12,364 bases of DNA. It comes from Bdellovibrionales bacterium (GTDB lineage Bacteria > Bdellovibrionota > Bdellovibrionia > Bdellovibrionales > UBA1609). The stretch is from positions 1-12,364 of the forward strand of contig JANQSX010000100.1 in the NCBI GenBank assembly GCA_028279085.1. Direction: 5' to 3'. Position numbers and translations under genes: made by a program. This document shows positions 1-8,492 of this stretch, one piece after another; position 1 is the stretch's first letter, and each line of letters starts with the position of its first letter. The notes beneath the pieces were generated by a model. The model was not told the origin of the DNA. It was given only the letters and a program-made list of their open reading frames with translations, and did no database searches.

Positions 1-2
1 AT

Positions 3-1316
3 TGGATAGGCCATCAAATAGATACACGAAAAGATAATCCAAAGGCTTTATATTTTTTTCTTTTAAAGATCCTTTGTAATTGGAAAACGAAGGAAGAAAT
101 ACTGAATGAGCTGAACAAAGCTCATGAATTGAAAAAATATGGAGAAAAAATAGATAATCATTTAAAAATATTACTAGCTTTAGGTTTAATAATTAAAGAA
201 CATAGTTTTAAAGATGAGAAGTTTTTAAGTGTGGTAAGAAATGACAACTTAATTAGTGATAAAGGGCTATTACGGAATATAGATTGTGAAAAAAAGATTT
301 TTAATCAAATCGTTTCTAAATTAGAAAGTAGTTCAATTTTATTGAAATATATGAAACAATTTGCAGATGAGGATTATTTCTCATACTCATATTATAAACA
401 TTCTTCTGGAGGTTATAAAAAGCCAAAAGAACAATTAGATATATTACAAAAAACATTAAGAACAAGAATATTGAATGATAGACATATATTTCCTGTTCAT
501 AAATCTGCTATGGGTTTTGTAGAAAAGAATAATATAAGAAAAAATGTAGAAAATCATTCTAAAAATCAATTTATTCTAAAAATAGATTTTAAATATTTTT
601 TTCATTCCATAAAAAGAAATGATTTTCTTAAATATTTAAAAGATGTAAAAATATTGGATGAAAAATTTAGTATATATTCAGAATTTATTTGTGATATCTC
701 TTTTAAAGATGATTCTTTAATAAAAAATGATTATTCATTACCGATAGGGGCTAGTACCTCCCCATTAATATCAAATATTCTCCTTTATTTTTTTGATGAG
801 AAGATGTCAAAATATAGCGATTCTTTAGGAATGAAATATACAAGATATGTTGATGATCTCACCTTTTCTCATAATGAAGCTGATAAATTACATAGCATAG
901 AGAATAAGGTGAGGGAAGTTATAGCAACAATACCTTATCCATCTAATTTACGGATTAATGATAAAAAAATTATTCACATGTCAAAAAAAGGTCAAAGAAA
1001 GATAACAGGTTTGTATCTCACTCCGAATGGAAGAATATCTATAGGAAGGAATAAAAAGAATTATATAAAAAAGCTATTAAGAGATTATGAAAAAGGAAAA
1101 CACAAAGAAAAGAAACAGCATATCCAAGGATATCTATGTTTTATAAAAAGTGTGGAAAGGGAATTCTGGAGTCGTTTGCATGATAAATATGTAACAAATT
1201 ATCGCGAGAAAGATATTTTTAAATCTGATGAGCTTTATAAGTTATTTTATGACAATGAATTATCAAGACAAAGAAAAGATAGAGAAATAAAAGGAGAATT
1301 AGTAAAAAATGAGTAG
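3..1316 (+). CDS. Retron-like reverse transcriptase, 5' end outside the window
   Basis: The frame is open from base 3 with no ATG before the TTG at 129, so the gene starts outside the window; 437 residues are visible (numbering from base 3). Residues about 27-66 look like a winged helix (KTKEEILNELN ... HLKILLALGLI). The RT domain follows: SGG at 135-137, NVENH at 181-185 (compare the retron NAxxH motif), first catalytic Asp in LKIDFKYFF at about 195, LPIGASTSP at 246-254, catalytic YVDD at 282-285, and ITGL at 334-337 in the place of the retron VTG motif. The family makes cDNA from an RNA template. Retron RTs reverse-transcribe a structured RNA usually encoded just upstream, which here would be off the window. 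Retrons are typically about 300-350 residues, so this one has an N-terminal addition. RT identity is secure; retron rather than another defence RT class is an inference from the motifs. Confidence 0.88.
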   Translation, partial: WIGHQIDTRKDNPKALYFFLLKILCNWKTKEEILNELNKAHELKKYGEKIDNHLKILLALGLIIKEHSFKDEKFLSVVRNDNLISDKGLLRNIDCEKKIFNQIVSKLESSSILLKYMKQFADEDYFSYSYYKHSSGGYKKPKEQLDILQKTLRTRILNDRHIFPVHKSAMGFVEKNNIRKNVENHSKNQFILKIDFKYFFHSIKRNDFLKYLKDVKILDEKFSIYSEFICDISFKDDSLIKNDYSLPIGASTSPLISNILLYFFDEKMSKYSDSLGMKYTRYVDDLTFSHNEADKLHSIENKVREVIATIPYPSNLRINDKKIIHMSKKGQRKITGLYLTPNGRISIGRNKKNYIKKLLRDYEKGKHKEKKQHIQGYLCFIKSVEREFWSRLHDKYVTNYREKDIFKSDELYKLFYDNELSRQRKDREIKGELVKNE

Positions 1317-1384
1317 TGTTCATTTAGTAGCTAAAAAGATATAAGAAATGCCGAGGAAAATAAAATTTATCAAAGATTAAAGGT

Positions 1385-2701
1385 ATGAGAATAAAAGAAG
1401 AGTATAGGAAATTTGGTTTCTTTTGGATTCCTTCAAATGTTAGTGATGTTCATTTAGATAAAAAAGATAAAATACCAGGAAGATTATCTATTGAAAATGG
1501 TGGAAGAATAGAATTGGAGTTATTTATAGAGTTGGAGTCATTTGAAGCTCTATCTACAGAATTTAAAATTGGTGACATATTACCTCGTATAGTTGGAACA
1601 GTCGAGATAATTGAAGAAGTTAAAAAATTTGATTTTATTACTTTAGATAATTGTTCGTGCTATAAAAGTAGTACCAGCACTGGAGTTCAGAAATTTGTTT
1701 TTTCTGTAGAAAAAGCTTTTGTTGGTGTTCAATATGAAGAAAATGAAAAACCTCAGTTCAATACATTTTGTTTTTTTATGGAAGGACTACATCAATGGAT
1801 AACATATAGTGGTATAAAGACAAATCATAGTATTGAATATAAATTACCAAAGGAGATTGATTATAAGGTTAATAATCATTTTAGCTTTTCGTTTTACTTT
1901 AAATGTAATAGAGACTTATCAAATAGACAAGTTACAGAGAAGATTTTTTGTAAAATAGTTTCACTGGAAGAACAGAGTATAAAAGCATTTATTGAGATAG
2001 CACGAAAGATAAATATCTTTTTATATTTTGCTATGGATGATTTGGTCTGCATAAATAATGTGACAATTACATCAGATAGATTGAAGTTAAGGTTTGAAGA
2101 CATACAGGTGCCACAGTATATACAGTTATTTTATCGAAGTCGTCCATTCGTAAAAACAACTCCAAAAATTGTTTGGCCTTTATTTAGATTTGATTTAGTT
2201 AAGAATGATATGGAACGAATATTACAAAATTGGATAAAATTATATGATCAGACTTTTCCGGCTTTAGAATTATATTTATCAACTCAAACAGATGAGCAAA
2301 AGTTTTTAGAAAATAAGTTTTTAACGTTAATTCAATCTTTGGAGGCATATTATCAAAAAATATTTTCTTGTAATGAATATCCATCAACAGAAGATGTATT
2401 AAAAGCAACTATAAAACCACTGAAACAATGGATATGTATTTATAATGAAGAACAATTAGTTAAAAATATTGTATGCACACGACATTATTTTACTCATTAT
2501 AATCCAAAGAAAGAAAATAAAGCATTGAAGGGAAGAGAACTATTTGATGCATGTTTGAAATTAGAAGTGATTTTTCAAATAACGCTCTTGATGAGAATAG
2601 GGTTTTCTGATTCACAAATTAAAACGATCATTACAAGAAATGATTGTAATAGAGATAAGTTGAAAAGGAAAATTCAATTATTAGGAAATGCAGATAGTTA
2701 A
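1385..2701 (+). CDS. apeA: ApeA-like HEPN-domain anti-phage ribonuclease
   Basis: 438 residues. The N-terminus (about 8-90) has the pattern of the ApeA N-terminal domain: FGFFWIP at 10-16, PGRLSIENGG at 31-40, a beta-rich IELEL stretch, IVGTVE near 69-74 and ITLDNC at 85-90. The C-terminal third (about 305-415) is helical and carries RHYFTH at 366-371, which fits the HEPN RNase motif R-x4-H. ApeA proteins are single-gene abortive-infection effectors whose HEPN domain cleaves RNA (tRNA in studied members) during phage infection. The start is the first ATG after an in-frame stop at 1361; AAAGG lies right against it, so initiation is probably weak or coupled to upstream translation. It lies 68 nt after the RT stop and 29 nt before the next gene. 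Family assignment rests on recognition of both ends; the middle is unfamiliar. Confidence 0.8.
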   Translation: MRIKEEYRKFGFFWIPSNVSDVHLDKKDKIPGRLSIENGGRIELELFIELESFEALSTEFKIGDILPRIVGTVEIIEEVKKFDFITLDNCSCYKSSTSTGVQKFVFSVEKAFVGVQYEENEKPQFNTFCFFMEGLHQWITYSGIKTNHSIEYKLPKEIDYKVNNHFSFSFYFKCNRDLSNRQVTEKIFCKIVSLEEQSIKAFIEIARKINIFLYFAMDDLVCINNVTITSDRLKLRFEDIQVPQYIQLFYRSRPFVKTTPKIVWPLFRFDLVKNDMERILQNWIKLYDQTFPALELYLSTQTDEQKFLENKFLTLIQSLEAYYQKIFSCNEYPSTEDVLKATIKPLKQWICIYNEEQLVKNIVCTRHYFTHYNPKKENKALKGRELFDACLKLEVIFQITLLMRIGFSDSQIKTIITRNDCNRDKLKRKIQLLGNADS

Positions 2702-2730
2702 ATGTATAAAAAATCTATGGGGTAGAGTTG

Positions 2731-3684
2731 ATGGAAGAGCAAATTAATTCTTATGTATTTTTCGATCAATGTGTAAGGGGAAAAATGTCAAAGAAAGGAT
2801 ATGAGCCTTTTCAAGATAATGTAAATCAGCTTACCGGAAAAAGCATACAAAGGCTCACTGCTTTTGGGTTACTGGAATTTGCTGGATTTACAAAGTTAGA
2901 TATTTTTGATATGGAACACAAGAATAAAAAATTAAGTAAATACCTATTTCATTCTTATGAAGAAATATGTGAATTTATACCTAGTTTGAAAAATAGAATT
3001 TATACAAAAATACCCAAGCACTCTCTGAAAAGAAAATTGGAAAGAAAAAGGGATCAAGAAGAATTAGAATATCTAAACGAGCAAGGCTTAAAGTGTATTA
3101 ATAGATATATTGAAGGTGTTGAATCTATATATGAGGGTTTAATTGATAACCTATTTTTAGACAGATTATCTCAAATAAACATTTCTAAACTTTCTATTGA
3201 AGATGAAAAACAAGTTATAAATACATTTGCTGATATTATTTTAGGAATTATTTGTCAAAAACGAAACATGGGAAGTCTTAGATTAATATGTAAAATCTTT
3301 CAGGAAAAAAGAGGGCAAATTGTAGAAGGAGAACAAGCGGAAGGTATTGAAAAACAAATAGCTACAATATGTGGAAAACTAAAACCAAGTGGTGATTTAA
3401 TGGATTGTGAATTAGTTCACCTGGCATTTTTTGGTTCGAACGACAAATACTGCCATTGTTATACTACAGATGATAAAGAAACAATAATAGATAGATTAAT
3501 ATTATACTGTAAATCTGTTGATCATTTTATAAATTGGTATTTTGATCATGGAAAATTAAATCAGTATAAGCGTCCAAAGTGGAGATGTGGAAAGGTGTTT
3601 ATTTTAGACAAAGATAATGGAGAAAAAATAAAAGAGATTTCTGCTACTGAGATATATGAGCGAGTTATAGGAATGAAGCAATAA
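2731..3684 (+). CDS. PIN-like nuclease domain protein, function unknown
   Basis: 317 residues from the ATG at 2731, which sits 8 nt after GGGG at 2719-2722; a TTG directly before it is a less likely start. I do not recognise a named family, but acidic residues are spaced as in PIN-type nucleases. There is an early strand ending in Asp (YVFFDQC, D12), a helix with Glu (FGLLEFAG, E49), and late in the chain GDLMDCELVHLAFFG (D222, D225, E227) followed by CYTTDDKET (D247, D248). The last two resemble the PIN pattern of an acidic helix and a strand before the final Asp. Residues about 60-200 would be a long helical insertion, with a basic stretch near 97-108. PIN domains are metal-dependent RNases. 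The gene starts 29 nt after ApeA, so the two are probably co-transcribed. Alternatives are an ApeA partner, an immunity factor, or an independent toxin. Confidence 0.6.
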   Translation: MEEQINSYVFFDQCVRGKMSKKGYEPFQDNVNQLTGKSIQRLTAFGLLEFAGFTKLDIFDMEHKNKKLSKYLFHSYEEICEFIPSLKNRIYTKIPKHSLKRKLERKRDQEELEYLNEQGLKCINRYIEGVESIYEGLIDNLFLDRLSQINISKLSIEDEKQVINTFADIILGIICQKRNMGSLRLICKIFQEKRGQIVEGEQAEGIEKQIATICGKLKPSGDLMDCELVHLAFFGSNDKYCHCYTTDDKETIIDRLILYCKSVDHFINWYFDHGKLNQYKRPKWRCGKVFILDKDNGEKIKEISATEIYERVIGMKQ

Positions 3685-3800
3685 TTTATTTAAATAAAGG
3701 CAAAAGATACCTTAATGTAGTGAAAGTTTTGATAAACGTTATAGAGGAAAATCTAACAAAAAATTAACGAAATGTGAGAACACAAATAAAGGAACTATTT

Positions 3801-4612
3801 ATGACTGAAATAGAGTTGCGAAAGTTTGTGAATAAAAATAACGAAGGTCAAAATCTTGAATATAAACTTAAGTCAAATTTTAATGAAATTAAAGAAATGA
3901 TAGAGCATATCAAGGAGAGAATGCATTTTAAGATACTTAAAACTGTTTACGCTTTTGCTAACACAGAGGGTGGAACTTTATATGTCGGCATTGAAGAAAA
4001 GAAAATAAGTAAGAGCGAAAGTGAAAACAGGAGAGAAAAAGTAGTGGTTGGAATAGATGAATATGATAAGAAAGTAGTAGAAGCAATATTAAATAAAGTG
4101 ACTCCAAAAATAACAAAAAAAGTGAAATAATTCAGCTAAAAGAAGAAAAAAGACATGTAATAAAAATTTCCGTAGATAAGCTTAACTTTTCTGAGAAACC
4201 ACAACTTTTGGATGGAATTGCATATTATAGAGATGGTGATCATACCAAAGCTGTACAGTCCTTTGAGGATGCTCCAAAAATATATCAAAAAGAACTGTAT
4301 TATAGGTTTCTTTTAAAAGGTGTTGAGAGGAATCTTAGAAAGATAAAAGATGAGAGACATAACTTTGTTGTTGATCAGTTTATTGCAGGTTTAAAAAATC
4401 ATATTAAAAATGATAATGAAATAACAAATCATAGTATGGTACAAAAAGCACTACAGCAGTTGGATCAGATAAACAAAGCTATAATAAACTGTATAAGTCA
4501 GTCATCTATAGATAAACAACCTATAAGTGATGCAAACAAGCCTATTGATATAGATAAGCTTATTGATGAATTTATAAACACTTATAAAGCTATTATTAAA
4601 TTGGGAGTTTAG
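3801..4612 (+). pseudogene. Schlafen/AlbA_2-type protein, frameshifted in a poly-A run
   Basis: The ATG at 3801 is 6-8 nt after AAAGGAA and preferred over a GTG at 3774. The first reading frame shows the AlbA_2 (Schlafen-like, divergent AAA-4) hallmarks: NLEYKLK with E20, then TVYAFANTEGGTLYVGI at 48-64 and VVVGID at 81-86. It stops at 4128-4130. The frame one base back stays open from there to the TAG at 4610-4612 and carries the expected domain end, VIKISV and DGIAYYRDGDHTKAV, followed by a helical tail. Joining both frames at the seven A of 4115-4121 gives 270 residues. An intact gene would have eight A there, so either one A was lost or slippage at the run restores the product. Schlafen-type domains in prokaryotes act as RNases or nucleotide-binding regulators and occur in defence loci. 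The stop region overlaps the start of the nuclease gene, indicating one operon. Confidence 0.72.
4115..4121 (+). other. Seven-A tract at the frameshift junction
   Basis: The AlbA_2 coding frame reads ACA AAA AAA GTG AAA TAA here; re-reading one A gives AGT GAA ATA ATT and continues for about 160 codons without a stop. A run this long can promote polymerase slippage (transcript with an extra A), ribosomal -1 slippage, or replication or sequencing indels. No stable stem-loop is obvious directly downstream, which argues against a classical programmed -1 site. Confidence 0.6.
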
Positions 4613-4614
4613 TG

Positions 4615-7600
4615 ATGTCAAAAAAAGGTCAGCACAATCAAAGTGGAATCAGTTTTCAAAACAAGGTTGCTCTTTTGTATATGTTGGATCATTATAGGTA
4701 TGCTGATTTTTTAAAAATCAAGCTGGAGGGAGATAATTTTGAGGATTTTACTTTATTCTTTAGTAGGGATACATCTAATCAATCCAGTTTTTTTTATGAT
4801 TTTGAAGTTAAGAACTGGAATACTCCTCTTACAATAGGAGATGTGAAAAGTATAATAAAAAAAGAGGTAGAAAAAGGCATTAGTCGCTATTCCAATAAAG
4901 ATAATTTTTTTATTGTAGCCCCTTTTTTTAAGGATGATTGTAAAAGTAAAATAAGTGAATTTAAAAAAAATTATTTTTTTAATTCAGATAAAGATTTTAA
5001 TTCAGTAAAAAATATGTATAGAAACAGGTATGGAGATCACCCTTTACTTCAGTGGAACAGAGAGGAAATTTTATTTGTAAAACATATTAGCCTGGTTGAG
5101 TTAAATGAGGATCAAATAAACAATATGATTATATATCGTTTTCATTATGAGGATTCATTTTTTTATACAGTTGGAAATATAAAGAATATAATAGGTCGTT
5201 TTTCTAGCAAAATAACAGATGCAAGTGCTGAAGGCGAAGAACTTTCAAAGCAAAAAATAAAACATATTCTCAATGAGTTTTATAAAGAGGAAATGCAAAA
5301 ATCAGAATCGTATAATTTAAATCAGGATTTAGGTTCAATAGCACAAAATATAAATGAAAAAATTAAAACAGCAGAAGGATTTGAACAACTTAATGATAAT
5401 AAATACATCACCCCTATATCCGGTAGAATACGAGCTATTTTTTATATAATAGATGAATTAAAAAAAAATAATTTTCCATTAAAAAGCATTAAATGGTTTA
5501 TTGATAAAATTTTAATAAAACAAATTTATTTCTTTCAGAGTTTAGACCTTTTAGAAGGATATATAGAAAGGGACAGTCTAGAACAAGATGATCTAAATAT
5601 TATTTTAGAATTTATTTTTAAAATATATGGGTATGAATCTGATAGTAGCCCTATCTATAAATACGAATTTGATAGTTTTTATTGTCATAGAGTGTTTAAG
5701 ATTTTACTCAAAATATCTAAAAAAAATATTTCAGGTCATTTTAAAGATAAAATTAGTAATTTTTTAAAAGTGGTTCTTCCTGATTGGAAACGCAATTACA
5801 CAAACTATGGAATAGATAATTATAAATATAATACATCCCCTCATCTGATTAAGAATTTACTTGGTTATACCGAAAAAGGAGTTGATTTTATATTTGGAAT
5901 ACATAACTTCACAATAGAAAGGGAAGAGCTAACATCTCAAAATATTCCCTATTATGACTATATAGAGAAATTTATAAATCAGGACTTTAAAAACAATTTT
6001 AAATTAGTAATTAAAAAAGTGTCCGAACAATTTAAATGGATATATAAAAAACAGTGTGATACGGAATATGAAGGCTATGAACTTGATGGTGGTGGCTACT
6101 CAAGTGCGGGAGGCCGTTGCGATCTTCATGTTTTACCAATAGAAAATTTTTTATTTCAGTGTATAGATGAATTTTATGATCAAACCAATGATTGGGAGTA
6201 TTTAAAACCTATTATTTATTCACAATATAATGAACAAAATCCTATTTTTGTCAAAAGAAGCTTTATTCCTTTTTTGTTAAAACAGGTTAGACAATCTTCT
6301 GAAGAGAGTCACGAAAATAATCAATTTTATAAAGCTTTAGAATTTATAATAGAGATTAAAGATGGGCTTCCTTTTACGGAAGATGTTGTAGCAAATGAAC
6401 TATACAAGAGAGCAGATATAAAAGACATTTATTTAGAGCGTATAATTAATAAAATTTTATACAAAGATTCAAATGATGGTATTACTTACAACAATTTTTT
6501 AATTCAACTTATTATTCAACTTATAGAAGGTGGAAAATTACAATTTAAAGATGATTTGAAAAGAATTTTCTTGAATAACGAGTTCCAAAAATCGTATAGA
6601 TATGAACAGGCATTAAGAGTATTAGAGGGAAAAATAGAAAATCAGAATATAAAGATTTTTTTTAATGAAATAAAAGATCAAATTGATATATCTCAAAACC
6701 GAGGCTTATTATACGAGGATATAACTTCAAGCTCACAATCATCAACCCTTGATAAATTATTCAAGAGTTCTTCTAAAGCAGATCTGGATAAATTGGCTGG
6801 TGTTATACAGGAAGCAATGCATTTCAAAAATAATGATTCATTTATTAAAAAAATATTAGGTCTTATAAAAGATGATCTTACAGGGTTTTATGAAAGAGCA
6901 AGCCACTCACAATACTTAAAAAGTACTATAGCGGAATTGGCAGAGCAGGCCGTTGAACATGATGTAAAACTAGCGGAAGATATTATAGAGCTATGTATAA
7001 ATGATACTGATCCGTGTGGTGAAAACGAAGAACTACACAAACGGATAATGAGAGAGGAAGGAGGTCTTACTATATCAACTATGCGAGCACATTTATGCTA
7101 TTCCATAAGGACTTATATTATTTACAACTCTAATAAAGCGGATGAAAAATCTCTTAAAAATTTAACAAAAGCATTCTCCTGGATAAAAGTTTTAATGGAT
7201 CTAGACGGTTCTCTTTCCGATAGAATGTCGGGTTTTCCAAAACCCAATTATTACTTAAGGCATTTTGCCACTATACCTCTTGCTGAACTATCTTATTATA
7301 ACACTCGCAAGAGATTAAACGAATGTGGAGCAGATTTAGGAAATGAAATCAAAGCTTTTGCTCTTACTGTTTTGGAACAGACTGAAAAAGAAATTGAGAA
7401 AAATAAATGCAACCCTGGTGAATTGTTAAAACGAATTGGCACACTTTTTGATATAATAAGAGATTTAAACGAAGAAGAAGCAAAAAAAGTTTTATCTTTT
7501 ATTAAAAAGTTCAATGTAATGAAGTTTGCTTACTTGTTTATTTATTATGCCTTGTTTAGAGAGAAATACCATTCATCTGGGGGTGATTTCAAAAGCGAAG

Positions 7601-8181
7601 ATTTTAAAGAACTATTAAAAGAAATTTGTATAGGTAAACCCAATGGATTGAGTCAATCCAACAAACTAAAAGAATGTGTGTCTTTTTCTATATATAAAGA
7701 TATTGAAAATAAAAATGAAGAAACACAAAAGACTGAACCTGATTTTGATTTTTTTGAAGAAGTAAAAGATTATTGGGTACTTCTCTTTGAAAATCCAAAT
7801 AAAGGTATGGAACTTTCTTTGTTTATGTCGCTCTCCTTTGTTTTAAACCATAATGAATCTTACTATGATAATTATAAAAAATATCTTTTTAAGTTTATTA
7901 AAGAAACATTAAAAGATATCGAAGGATCAGATGATGGTTATTTTCTATATTGGAATGAAGCACTAAATGCTGTTTCAAAACATAACCCTGATGATTTAAC
8001 TGAAATATTGCTTTTGTTTTTAAAAAAGGGGGATGATAAAAAAGGCTATATTCCTTTTCGTTATGAAGTGGAAAGTTATTTAATTTCAGAGATTAAGAAA
8101 TCAAAAGATGAAATTTCAGAGAATAAATTAAGAGTAGCTAAAAATGAACTTCAAAAATATAATATTTCTCTGCATGAATAG
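4615..8181 (+). CDS. Giant defence nuclease: PD-(D/E)XK-like N-terminal domain plus helical-repeat body
   Basis: 1188 residues from the ATG at 4615, 7 nt after GGGAG; a GTG at 4612 is also possible. The N-terminus resembles the dsDNA endonuclease domain of Cap4/DUF4297-type effectors. SGISFQNKVALLYML (about 10-24) matches their opening helix; then come KLEGDNFEDFTLFF (E38, D44) and FEVKNW with E64-x-K66, the Asp ... Glu-x-Lys core of a PD-(D/E)XK nuclease. The remaining roughly 1000 residues are rich in amphipathic helices (Leu, Ile, Lys, Glu) and look like an alpha-solenoid or HEAT-like scaffold; I see no Walker A motif or other ATPase signature. It is probably the nuclease effector of a two-gene system with the preceding Schlafen-like gene, whose stop overlaps this start region. 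The solenoid may sense phage or bind a partner. Family membership is inferred from motifs, not alignment. Confidence 0.7.
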   Translation: MSKKGQHNQSGISFQNKVALLYMLDHYRYADFLKIKLEGDNFEDFTLFFSRDTSNQSSFFYDFEVKNWNTPLTIGDVKSIIKKEVEKGISRYSNKDNFFIVAPFFKDDCKSKISEFKKNYFFNSDKDFNSVKNMYRNRYGDHPLLQWNREEILFVKHISLVELNEDQINNMIIYRFHYEDSFFYTVGNIKNIIGRFSSKITDASAEGEELSKQKIKHILNEFYKEEMQKSESYNLNQDLGSIAQNINEKIKTAEGFEQLNDNKYITPISGRIRAIFYIIDELKKNNFPLKSIKWFIDKILIKQIYFFQSLDLLEGYIERDSLEQDDLNIILEFIFKIYGYESDSSPIYKYEFDSFYCHRVFKILLKISKKNISGHFKDKISNFLKVVLPDWKRNYTNYGIDNYKYNTSPHLIKNLLGYTEKGVDFIFGIHNFTIEREELTSQNIPYYDYIEKFINQDFKNNFKLVIKKVSEQFKWIYKKQCDTEYEGYELDGGGYSSAGGRCDLHVLPIENFLFQCIDEFYDQTNDWEYLKPIIYSQYNEQNPIFVKRSFIPFLLKQVRQSSEESHENNQFYKALEFIIEIKDGLPFTEDVVANELYKRADIKDIYLERIINKILYKDSNDGITYNNFLIQLIIQLIEGGKLQFKDDLKRIFLNNEFQKSYRYEQALRVLEGKIENQNIKIFFNEIKDQIDISQNRGLLYEDITSSSQSSTLDKLFKSSSKADLDKLAGVIQEAMHFKNNDSFIKKILGLIKDDLTGFYERASHSQYLKSTIAELAEQAVEHDVKLAEDIIELCINDTDPCGENEELHKRIMREEGGLTISTMRAHLCYSIRTYIIYNSNKADEKSLKNLTKAFSWIKVLMDLDGSLSDRMSGFPKPNYYLRHFATIPLAELSYYNTRKRLNECGADLGNEIKAFALTVLEQTEKEIEKNKCNPGELLKRIGTLFDIIRDLNEEEAKKVLSFIKKFNVMKFAYLFIYYALFREKYHSSGGDFKSEDFKELLKEICIGKPNGLSQSNKLKECVSFSIYKDIENKNEETQKTEPDFDFFEEVKDYWVLLFENPNKGMELSLFMSLSFVLNHNESYYDNYKKYLFKFIKETLKDIEGSDDGYFLYWNEALNAVSKHNPDDLTEILLLFLKKGDDKKGYIPFRYEVESYLISEIKKSKDEISENKLRVAKNELQKYNISLHE

Positions 8182-8280
8182 AAATGACTCTTTTATTAGA
8201 ATATTTTTTAAAATCTATAAATATATCTTTGGTTAAGAAGTTTTTTATTTATAAAAAATGAAAAATGAAATTGTCTGTAA

Positions 8281-8330
8281 TTTATCCCGCTAGTAACCGC
8301 TGGTAACCGCTCATAACCGTTAGTGGTTGT
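8281..8330 (+). repeat. Iteron-like tandem repeats with an exact 10-bp period
   Basis: Three to four units follow in phase: TAGTAACCGC (8291), TGGTAACCGC (8301), TCATAACCGT (8311) and the diverged TAGTGGTTGT (8321). The block before (8281-8290) is a weak first copy. AACC...GGTT at 8315-8328 is also an inverted repeat. One unit per helical turn would place a protein on one DNA face, as at plasmid iterons, transfer origins or operators. The 311-nt gap around it (8182-8492) holds no gene; the rest is AT-rich DNA with a 5-bp-stem hairpin at 8437-8449. Confidence 0.55.
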
Positions 8331-8477
8331 TTATATATGTTTATAACCTCTCGTTCTCGTAATAAAATCAATATCTTATATAAAAAAGATTATTTTTTTA
8401 TTTGATTTTTTCTGATCGCTGATTTTATATACTCAACAGTTAAAAACTGCGGGCAGCCTCCCCAGGTGAGTTTGTTT

Positions 8478-8485
8478 AAGGAGGG
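8478..8485 (+). promoter_or_regulatory. Strong ribosome binding site facing an anti-SD-like CCTCCCC
   Basis: AAGGAGGG lies 7 nt before the ATG at 8493 and decides that start over the GTG at 8466. CCTCCCC at 8457-8463 could pair with GGAGG and hide the site in the transcript; that pairing is inferred, with a loop of about 20 nt. Confidence 0.6.
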
Positions 8486-8492
8486 AAGAGCA

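Noticed and set aside
129..131. TTG as the start of the RT
   Set aside because: The frame is open upstream to the window edge and encodes a plausible winged helix; no ribosome site precedes this TTG.
3685..3800. Promoter before the Schlafen-like gene
   Set aside because: AT-rich sequence with a palindrome at 3685-3698 but no convincing pair of -35 and -10 boxes at proper spacing.
4615..8181. AVAST/STAND ATPase (Avs-type) assignment for the giant protein
   Set aside because: Size and nuclease N-terminus fit, but I found no Walker A or Walker B motif.
8281..8330. CRISPR array
   Set aside because: The 10-bp units are contiguous with no spacers, and no cas genes are present.
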